This document shows positions 1 to 4,323 of a stretch of DNA of 7,596 nt, one piece after another (within the stretch, counting starts at the first letter, position 1; every line of letters begins with the position of its first letter). The notes under the pieces were generated by a model, which made no database searches, had not been told where the DNA came from, and worked only from the letters and a program-made list of their open reading frames with translations. The DNA lies in assembly GCA_964601355.1 (NCBI GenBank), contig CAZRNB010000134.1:1-7596 (forward strand), read 5' to 3'. The position numbers were made by a program, and so were the translations under genes. This DNA is from CAZRNB01 sp964601355 (GTDB lineage Bacteria; Planctomycetota; Phycisphaerae; Sedimentisphaerales; Anaerobacaceae).

Positions 1-138
1 TAAGCGTTCACAGAAAAACCGCATTTTTGTCACTGCGAGCGAAGCGAAGCAGTCTGATACCTACAAAAGATTGAGATTGCTTCGGCCTAAAGGCCTCGCA
101 ATGACGTAAAAACGTAACATTTTTTGCGTGAACGCTTA
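1..138. repeat. Nested palindromic, MITE-like intergenic repeat
   Basis: The outer arms are an exact 11-bp inverted repeat: TAAGCGTTCAC at 1-11 and GTGAACGCTTA at 128-138. Inside lies a longer imperfect inverted repeat. The left arm (about 29-54) begins GTCACTGCGAGCGAAGC; the right arm (about 74-105) carries AGATTGC and CTCGCAATGAC, the near reverse complement. A small palindrome, GGCCTAAAGGCC, sits at 84-95. The 'CATTGCGAGcgaagcgaAGCAATCT' type of inner sequence resembles dispersed palindromic repeats known from several bacterial genomes (general knowledge, not searched). There is no reading frame in it, so any mobility would depend on a transposase elsewhere. The left arm starts at the first base of the window, so the element may extend further left. 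It could instead be a folded transcript end of an upstream gene. Confidence 0.6.
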
Positions 139-152
139 CAATAATAATAATT

Positions 153-189
153 TTAGCTCACTAAGGCACTTTAGTTCACTTTAGGCACT
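153..189. repeat. Two-copy 18/19-bp tandem repeat in the rmuC leader
   Basis: Two adjacent units, TTAGCTCACTAAGGCACT (153-170) and TTAGTTCACTTTAGGCACT (171-189), differ by a few bases and one inserted base. They end about 14 bases before the rmuC start codon, so they lie in or near its ribosome-binding region. The function is unknown. They could be a protein-binding site or slipped-strand duplication debris next to the palindromic element at 1-138. Confidence 0.5.
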
Positions 190-203
190 TTGAAAAGAGC
201 AAT

Positions 204-1232
204 ATGGAACCATTCCTAATCACTATCGTTATTATTTTGATTGTATGTGTCCTGGGCCTTTTAATTTGGCTTATTAGTGCCAGTTTCGCCGGCAGAAAAG
301 AAATTGCCGGCCAGGCTGCCGGCATCGGCTTGCTCCAGCAACAGCTCGAAGCCCTCAAGGCCGCTCAGGACGGCATTCGCTCCGAGCTTAACAAATCATT
401 ACTGGATGGACAAACTAACATCAGTAAAAACATACAAGCCAGCCTGCAGGTTCTTGGCCAATTAAATACACAGATAGGTGAATTACAGGGCGCCAACAGG
501 CAGATGCTCCAGCTTGGAACCGAAGTGAGACGGCTGCAGGATATTCTTTGCTCACCAAAGCTGCGGGGCCAGATGGGCGAATGGTCGCTGGAGAACCTGC
601 TCTCGCAGATTCTGCCGAAAGACAGTTACAAACTACAATATGTTTTTAAGGACGGCAAAATTGTCGATGCCCTGATTCAGATGCCGGATTTTTCTGTTCC
701 TGTCGATGCAAAGTTCCCGCTGCCGAGCTTCGAGCGGCTCGTTCATGCAGAAGCCGACGAGGAGAGAGTCAGGCTTGGCAAACAATTCGTCAGGGATGTA
801 ATTAATCATATCGACAAGATTGCCTCCGACTATATCAGGCCTGCCGAGGGCACGGTGGATTTTGCATTTTGTTATATACCAGCCGAGAACGTTTATTACG
901 AAACTGTTGTTAAATACGCCGGGGATACACAGGACATTGTGCAATATTGCCTCGATAAAAAAGTGATACCCGTATCGCCGAATCTTTTGTATGCATATTT
1001 AATGACGGTGGCGATGGGCCTGCATGGCATGCAGATAGAAAAGCAGGCTGCTGAAATCCGCCAGAATCTAAAGAGGCTGAATGCCTCGTTTGCTGATTTT
1101 CTCGGTAGCTGGGACGTGCTCGGCAAACATTTGCGAAACGCTTACAGCCAATATGATGAAGGTGGTAAAAAGCTCGACCGCTTCGGCCTGCAACTTGAAC
1201 AAATTCAAGGCGGCGATGGTAACCCCCAGTAA
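204..1232 (+). CDS. rmuC: RmuC family protein (DNA recombination/rearrangement limiting protein)
   Basis: RmuC proteins are membrane-tethered, coiled-coil proteins with a predicted nuclease-like domain. In E. coli loss of RmuC raises inversion between short inverted repeats; the biochemical activity is not settled. Here residues 4-25 form one hydrophobic segment (ITIVIILIVCVLGLLIWLI). Residues about 35-112 are Gln/Leu/Glu-rich and predicted coiled coil. The RmuC domain runs from about 110 to 310, with recognisable blocks LRGQMGEWSLENLL (120-133), VDAKFPLPSFERL (167-179), IPAENVYYE (225-233) and VIPVSPNLLYAYL (254-266). At 342 aa it is shorter than the roughly 475-aa E. coli protein, mainly outside the core. 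The ATG at 204 is preceded by only a weak purine stretch (AAAAGAG); it is chosen because the membrane helix starts directly after it. The gene stands alone, followed by a promoter for the next gene. Family assignment is confident. Confidence 0.93.
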   Translation: MEPFLITIVIILIVCVLGLLIWLISASFAGRKEIAGQAAGIGLLQQQLEALKAAQDGIRSELNKSLLDGQTNISKNIQASLQVLGQLNTQIGELQGANRQMLQLGTEVRRLQDILCSPKLRGQMGEWSLENLLSQILPKDSYKLQYVFKDGKIVDALIQMPDFSVPVDAKFPLPSFERLVHAEADEERVRLGKQFVRDVINHIDKIASDYIRPAEGTVDFAFCYIPAENVYYETVVKYAGDTQDIVQYCLDKKVIPVSPNLLYAYLMTVAMGLHGMQIEKQAAEIRQNLKRLNASFADFLGSWDVLGKHLRNAYSQYDEGGKKLDRFGLQLEQIQGGDGNPQ

Positions 1233-1239
1233 AACTGGG
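1225..1239 (+). terminator. Short hairpin overlapping the rmuC stop codon (weak terminator candidate)
   Basis: CCCAGT (1225-1230) and ACTGGG (1234-1239) form a 6-bp stem with a three-base loop; the TAA stop lies inside the stem and loop. No T-run follows, so intrinsic termination is doubtful. It may instead protect the transcript end or be incidental. Confidence 0.25.
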
Positions 1240-1311
1240 AAACAAATCTCCTTATTCACGGCACAATCTTAAAACTGAAAAATCCAGGATACTAATCTCC
1301 GGATATGTCGT

Positions 1312-1340
1312 TTGACAACCTCAATACATCTTGTTAGAAT
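1312..1340 (+). promoter_or_regulatory. Sigma70-type promoter for the 197-aa protein gene
   Basis: A perfect -35 box TTGACA (1312-1317), a 17-base spacer and a near-consensus -10 box TAGAAT (1335-1340) point to transcription starting near 1347. That leaves a leader of almost 80 bases before the ATG at 1425. Placed between rmuC and the next gene, it indicates independent transcription of the downstream gene. Inferred from consensus match only. Confidence 0.75.
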
Positions 1341-1424
1341 ATTAACCGTGGGGGGAGAGCAGCTCTAAATGCCGGGTTGGATAAGTCATTGCTCGTTTAG
1401 CGTTTGTGGTGTTGGGAACAAAGG

Positions 1425-2018
1425 ATGTCAGATTTTGACCAGGACATATTTAAAGAATACTGGAAAAAGACCGAGGTAATCAGAGAATATCAGCGTATGC
1501 TCTATACCTTCGGCGATATGAACCTGCCTTATATATTCGTGGCTGAACACAGTCAATTCAAGGATCGGACTCTCGTAAGAAGAGGTATCATCCTGTTTCA
1601 GAAGCCCCACATACTTTTGCCTCAGTACTATGGCGGGCCGGAATTTAAAGAAGGTTTTGAGCACGCAAATGCAATTCCCGCTGAAGCTGCTTACCTTTTT
1701 AGAGCGATGAAGCTCCCCTTTTCTCATGTAACCAACAGGCCGATTGCCGAAGAATTAGTCGAATACGGCAGCTTGCAGGAAGTCTTGGACAAATTCGATA
1801 AAGAGATGGAAAGCCAGGAGGATTCGGAAACAGGCCTTATAAGAGGCGTTCTTAAGGGAACAGATGTCTCTTTAATGAGATATTCGTTGGGACTGGTAAT
1901 TAAGTCGGCGCCGGAAAACGTAAAAGAATTTTTTGAACATCTCAAGCGGCAAAGAGGAGAGCCTATTAGACCCGATGAGAGAATCACGGATGAAGACATA
2001 AAAAAATTGTTCGAGTAA
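1425..2018 (+). CDS. Hypothetical cytoplasmic protein, 197 aa
   Basis: I do not recognise this family. The protein is soluble, rich in charged residues and has no signal peptide, membrane segment, cysteine pair or metal-binding motif. The N-terminal part (DFDQDIFKEYWKKTEVIREY) looks helical. It is followed by a probable beta-containing stretch (LPYIFVAEHSQFKDRTLVRRGIILFQKPHILLP, about residues 34-66, shown here in outline) and helices in the C-terminal half, ending in an acidic helix DERITDEDIKKLFE. The frame is open upstream to a TTG at 1404, but that would add Trp/Cys-rich MWCWEQR, so the ATG at 1425 is preferred. GGGA sits seven bases before it and AAAGG abuts it. The gene has its own strong promoter and faces a convergent gene. 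Codon use and sustained sequence complexity argue for a real gene; homology would settle it. Confidence 0.8.
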   Translation: MSDFDQDIFKEYWKKTEVIREYQRMLYTFGDMNLPYIFVAEHSQFKDRTLVRRGIILFQKPHILLPQYYGGPEFKEGFEHANAIPAEAAYLFRAMKLPFSHVTNRPIAEELVEYGSLQEVLDKFDKEMESQEDSETGLIRGVLKGTDVSLMRYSLGLVIKSAPENVKEFFEHLKRQRGEPIRPDERITDEDIKKLFE

Positions 2019-2127
2019 AATCATTACATAATTCAATCGTGCGGGGATTCTTTTGCAATTTAGTCTGAGCCACATTTTGTCTGACGCTGCGATTCCAGCC
2101 ACGGATATGCGAAAGCGCCTGACTCGT

Positions 2128-2146
2128 GCTACGTAGCGGCGCCGCT
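2128..2146. repeat. Overlapping palindromes at the 3' end of the GAF-like gene
   Basis: GCTACGTAGC (2128-2137) and AGCGGCGCCGCT (2135-2146) are perfect palindromes that overlap by three bases and span the stop codon of the minus-strand gene. There is no T-run in either direction, so this is not a standard terminator. Coding constraint (SGAAT at the C-terminus) may explain part of it. Confidence 0.35.
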
Positions 2147-2761
2147 GCGCAGAACAGCACAGGATTGTATTGCCCGCGATAAACCGCAGGTTATGGCAGA
2201 GATTTTGTTTAGCTCATCACCCGTCATTTTTTTGTCCGATGAGCAATATATTAATATAAAGCCAACTGATTGGCCAAATTGACTCAGCGGAATCGCAAAG
2301 GCCGAAGTCTTTTTTAGCTCAATTAAGTTGCCTTCCAAACCCATTGCGAACATTTCATCGAGGCTGCATATTTTGTTTGATTTACAGATGTTTTCTATCA
2401 CCTCATCGGTGAAATAATTCTCTATCCGGTTATGCTTGGAATTTTTCGATTTGTCAGTTTCAGATAATTGTGCTCCGGAAACATCTGTTTTACGCAGAAA
2501 AAAGCTGACGTTTGCCTCGGCGCTCTCGTTTCTAATAAGTTTTCCGGCAGTGGATAAAAGCCCGCCTAAATCGGTTATTCCGATGATGGATTTGTAGAAA
2601 TCCGCTGCAAAACTGATGGCACTTAATTTTCTGATAAAATCCCTTTGAGCAGTAATCAGATCGTTGCAGAGCAAATCTATCTTTTTCGCCTGCTTCTTAC
2701 GTTCTTTATTGAGCTTGCTTACAAGCAGCCGTAATCTTTTGTGTCGCTGGCTTTGGTCCAT
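2129..2761 (-). CDS. Coiled-coil and GAF-like domain protein, 210 aa
   Basis: Residues 3-47 are strongly basic and helical (RHKRLRLLVSKLNKERKKQAKKID), a probable coiled coil. Residues about 48-203 resemble a GAF fold. The best match is the C-terminal half: a hydrophobic strand AFAIPLSQFGQSVGFILIY (about 154-172), then an acidic loop and the closing helix MTGDELNKISAITCGLSRAIQ, in the order typical of GAF domains. GAF domains bind small ligands or mediate dimerisation in signalling proteins. No kinase, cyclase, HD-GYP or DNA-binding output is attached, so it would have to act by protein contact. Cysteines occur but show no cofactor motif. The ATG at 2761 lacks a clear Shine-Dalgarno, which is not rare in planctomycetes. 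The 3' end converges on the 197-aa gene with a 110-base gap. The GAF call is by eye and moderate; that it is coding is more certain. Confidence 0.75.
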   Translation of the reverse strand: MDQSQRHKRLRLLVSKLNKERKKQAKKIDLLCNDLITAQRDFIRKLSAISFAADFYKSIIGITDLGGLLSTAGKLIRNESAEANVSFFLRKTDVSGAQLSETDKSKNSKHNRIENYFTDEVIENICKSNKICSLDEMFAMGLEGNLIELKKTSAFAIPLSQFGQSVGFILIYCSSDKKMTGDELNKISAITCGLSRAIQSCAVLRSGAAT

Positions 2762-3126
2762 AAGTTTGTGGTTTTATTCACTATATTTGTAGGTTTCGCC
2801 GCATATAAGGTTCGGCTTTGCAGGCCGGCGGCTTTAGGCTCAGGCGTATATTTAAGGAAATCCCAAAAGGTAGCCCTATAAACAATAGGCCTTGATTCTC
2901 GATTCTCGATGCTCGTCGAGTCCCGATACATCGGGAGTATCGAGTATCGGGTACCCAGTTTTGTATTTTCGGACTTATTATCTGTAGGTTATTTAAATCG
3001 TATATATATACGTCTAATCAGAGAAGAGCCACGACCATTAGACTGTGGGAAATAAATGAGGATTCAATATAGATGCGCCTTAAGCGCATATAGCTCGTGC
3101 GGTCGTTATAGCGAGTTGAACAGTTT
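2762..3126. other. 365-bp gene-free spacer with palindromic TCGA repeats
   Basis: No convincing reading frame on either strand. It lies upstream of the GAF-like gene and downstream of the Rrf2 gene (both minus strand). Contents seen: a TCGA-rich repeat at about 2894-2955, an AT-rich tract with TATATATATA near 3001, and a small hairpin ATGCGC/GCGCAT (3073-3078 and 3084-3089, loop CTTAA). No clean T-run follows the hairpin on the minus strand, so it is only a weak candidate for the end of the Rrf2 transcript. A clear promoter for the GAF-like gene is not visible; TATAGT about 20 bases before its start is a poor -10 candidate. Confidence 0.5.
2894..2955. repeat. TCGA-rich palindromic intergenic repeat
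   Basis: The stretch begins with a short direct repeat of GATTCTC (GATTCTCGATTCTCGAT). It continues to a hairpin TCCCGA-TACA-TCGGGA (2921-2936) and ends with a second direct repeat, TATCGAGTATCGGG. Such low-complexity 'TCGAT-ctcgat' blocks look like dispersed intergenic repeats; copy number elsewhere cannot be judged here. Confidence 0.5.
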
Positions 3127-3474
3127 TTATTTTCGTCTATAGAGGATGACTTTGCTTAATGAATCTCGCAAGGCTTTTAGCGGTTTTTCCATCACGGCAA
3201 GGGGAGGACTGGTAAATTCCAATCCGCCGGAAGCCGCCTGCCACAAATCAAGCAGCGTCACAACCTTGGCTCTTATCCTTATGCCGCCGATTCTTCCCCG
3301 CTTGCATTCCAATATGCCGTGCCTGCTAAGCGTCTGCACGACTTTCTGCAGATACCCAACAGAGAAATTAAGAGCCTTTGCGATCTCTTTAGCCTGAATA
3401 AAGGCGTCGGATTTCTGATCTTTAAGGTAAAGGATTGTTTCAATCGACATTGCAAAATCATGATTAATCTTCAT
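3127..3474 (-). CDS. Rrf2-family winged-helix transcriptional regulator, short, without Fe-S cysteines
   Basis: The Rrf2 layout is clear. An N-terminal helix (MKINHDFAMSIETILYL, 1-17) leads to the helix-turn-helix (AKEIAKALNFSVGYLQKVVQTLSRHGIL, about 28-55, in outline). A wing follows with the hallmark RGRIGGIRI (59-67), then the LLDLWQAASGG block (74-84). Residues about 95-111 would be the dimerisation helix. Family members are usually 130-160 aa; this one is 115 aa. Its only cysteine (Cys57) is in the wing, not in the CX5-8CX5-7C region that binds [2Fe-2S] in IscR/NsrR/RsrR. It is therefore unlikely to sense through a conventional cluster. The ATG at 3474 has a good Shine-Dalgarno, AGGAG, with a spacing of about six bases. 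It is monocistronic with no neighbouring gene, so the regulon is unknown; autoregulation through the dyads upstream is possible. Confidence 0.88.
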   Translation of the reverse strand: MKINHDFAMSIETILYLKDQKSDAFIQAKEIAKALNFSVGYLQKVVQTLSRHGILECKRGRIGGIRIRAKVVTLLDLWQAASGGLEFTSPPLAVMEKPLKALRDSLSKVILYRRK

Positions 3475-3490
3475 GTTTGACTCCTATAAC

Positions 3491-3529
3491 CCGCGGTAAA
3501 ACCGCTGGCTGAATCCGCCGAAGGCGGAT
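3491..3529 (-). promoter_or_regulatory. Two inverted-repeat dyads in the rrf2-type gene leader
   Basis: GCGGTAAAACCGC (3493-3505, 5-bp arms) lies just upstream of the Shine-Dalgarno, and ATCCGCC-GAA-GGCGGAT (3513-3529, perfect 7-bp arms, 3-base loop) lies eight bases further upstream. Rrf2 proteins bind dyad sites as dimers, so either could be an autoregulatory operator. Alternatively they are RNA hairpins modulating translation, or the second is a dispersed repeat. No sound -35/-10 pair was found with them. Confidence 0.4.
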
Positions 3530-3536
3530 AAATATG

Positions 3537-3600
3537 TGTCAGCTGATACATGGGTAACACTTTAAACCGGGAACATAGGTAATAGTTTATAAGGACTTAG
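3537..3600. mobile_element. Probable decayed insertion-sequence end
   Basis: Starting at TGTCAGCTG, the stretch carries three spaced variants of one motif on the plus strand: GGGTAACA, GGGAACA and AGGTAATA, between about 3550 and 3586. Such subterminal repeats are typical of transposase-binding ends, and the style resembles IS481-like/integrase-type elements (recollection, not a search). No matching inverted end was found in the next 500 bases and no intact transposase is present, so this would be a solo or truncated end. It may also be an unrelated regulatory repeat. Confidence 0.35.
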
Positions 3601-3830
3601 TGCTCTTGTTTGCAGGGGTTAACCCCAGCAAACAACGCATCGATCTTACTAAAAATTCTCGTCGTTCCATTTCCATCGTTGTCAGCTGCCACGCGTGCAT
3701 ATTATATCCATTCCTGCTTAATTTATTGAGTACTACGCTGAAAAGAATTGATAGTGCGAAGGTATTTAACCGAAACCCACAACTTTGCATTTTTTAACTG
3801 CTTATTTACCTTTGCCCAAAACTCCTTCAT
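3590..3830 (-). pseudogene. Possible remnant of a transposase or other gene, broken frames
   Basis: On the minus strand two overlapping frames look protein-like. One reads MEMERREFLVRSMRCLLG (from about 3670 down to 3587), reminiscent of the N-terminus of integrase-type transposases. Another reads ADNDGNGTTRIFSKIDAL and ends at 3597, which has a loose calcium-loop appearance. Upstream, the 35-residue frame at 3723-3830 ends in a stop. No single frame runs through. The simplest view is a deleted, frameshifted relic belonging to the element end at 3537-3600, but both readings are short and could be chance. Confidence 0.25.
3606..3635. repeat. 30-bp near-perfect palindrome
   Basis: Left arm TTGTTTGC-A-GGGGTT and right arm AACCCC-A-GCAAACAA are reverse complements, except for one A/A mismatch (3614 and 3627). 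The centre is GTTAAC with no loop, so as DNA it is a two-fold dyad suited to a dimeric protein; as RNA it would fold with a small loop. Because of the symmetry, both strands read LFAGVNP in one frame. Confidence 0.75.
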
Positions 3831-4062
3831 AATAGTTGCATGCACGCACCCAATAGGTCAGCAATCCACCATAGACAGATTAGAATACTAAAATATCTAT
3901 GCTAATGCAAGCAATTTAAAGGCTTTTTATTCAGTTCATTAGCTGTCAGATTGTTAACGGTTATATCAATTATCAGAAAAGATAGTGCAAATTAAGAAAT
4001 GGCATGAACAATGAATGCAACGATATTAACCTGATGACGTCACGTTCTTAAGGATACGAAAT

Positions 4063-4136
4063 CACGCCCGGCAGGATTCGGACCTGCGACCTACGGATTA
4101 GAAATCCGTTGCTCTATCCATCTGAGCTACGGGCGC
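4063..4136 (-). tRNA. tRNA-Arg (anticodon TCT)
   Basis: On the minus strand the 74 bases fold as a complete cloverleaf. The acceptor is GCGCCCG with CGGGCGT (one G-U pair), plus discriminator G. The D arm is GCTC/GAGC. The anticodon arm is ACGGA-TTTCTAA-TCCGT, with anticodon TCT reading AGA (and AGG by wobble). The T arm is GCAGG-TCCGAAT-CCTGC. The terminal CCA is not encoded (GAT follows), so it would be added by the CCA-adding enzyme. It stands alone with its own promoter. A terminator is not evident downstream. Confidence 0.97.
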
Positions 4137-4156
4137 AAAACTTTTCAGCTCGCGTA

Positions 4157-4185
4157 ATATAACCACTTTCTACACACGGTGTCAA
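4157..4185 (-). promoter_or_regulatory. Promoter of tRNA-Arg(TCT)
   Basis: On the minus strand a perfect -35 TTGACA (plus-strand 4180-4185) and -10 TTATAT (4157-4162) are separated by 17 bases. The -10 box ends 20 bases before the mature tRNA 5' end, giving a 5' leader of about 14 bases, as expected for a precursor trimmed by RNase P. Confidence 0.75.
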
Positions 4186-4222
4186 CCGCTCTTCAATATC
4201 GTAATTCGACTATTACTTACCT

Positions 4223-4263
4223 TAAAAAAGCAGGGCCTATACTACCTCAGGAAGTATAGGCCC
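4223..4263 (-). terminator. Rho-independent terminator of the large secreted-protein gene
   Basis: On the minus strand a perfect 11-bp stem GGGCCTATACT/AGTATAGGCCC (plus-strand 4253-4263 and 4233-4243, 9-base loop) is followed by TGC and six T's. It lies about 60 bases after the stop codon at 4324. The upstream leg is not followed by T's on the plus strand, so it acts in one direction only. Confidence 0.9.
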
Positions 4264-4285
4264 CAAATTAGTTCAGGAAACAGCA

Positions 4286-4299
4286 TTCAGAATTCTGAA
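4286..4299. repeat. 14-bp perfect palindrome between stop codon and terminator
   Basis: TTCAGAATTCTGAA is a perfect palindrome in the 3' untranslated region of the large gene. No function is apparent. Confidence 0.4.
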
Positions 4300-4323
4300 C
4301 ACCGACTCCTGACTTCCGACAAA

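Larger units (their letters stand above)
3475..4062. other. 588-bp gene-free spacer with degenerate reading frames
   Basis: No intact gene is supported. From 3475 to about 3530 lies the Rrf2 leader. About 3537-3600 looks like a mobile-element terminus, and 3590-3830 holds short minus-strand frames that look like decayed coding sequence. About 3840-4060 is AT-rich with no structure I can name apart from small palindromes such as TGACGTCA near 4035. One small minus-strand frame (3723-3830, 35 aa, starting MKEFWAKVNKQLKNAKLWVS) has protein-like composition but no Shine-Dalgarno, and is followed by stops. I treat it as a relic rather than a gene. Confidence 0.5.

Noticed and set aside
153..189. 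CRISPR-like array
   Set aside because: Only two directly adjacent units with no spacers.
633..944. Long antisense frame within rmuC, and similar frames antisense to the other genes
   Set aside because: They lie inside well-supported genes, lack ribosome-binding sites and show no domain pattern.
1404..1424. Upstream TTG start for the 197-aa protein
   Set aside because: It would add MWCWEQR, an unlikely N-terminus; the ATG at 1425 has GGGA at suitable spacing.
3073..3089. ATGCGC/GCGCAT hairpin as terminator of the Rrf2 gene
   Set aside because: The stem is only 6 bp and no T-run follows on the minus strand.
3600..3797. Plus-strand 65-residue frame
   Set aside because: Its protein-like LFAGVNP segment arises from the 30-bp palindrome, so the minus strand reads the same; no Shine-Dalgarno and no family resemblance.
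4063..4136. tRNA-Arg as an attachment site for an integrated element in 3475-4062
   Set aside because: No duplicate of the tRNA 3' end was seen elsewhere in the window and no integrase is present, so there is no evidence for att sites.
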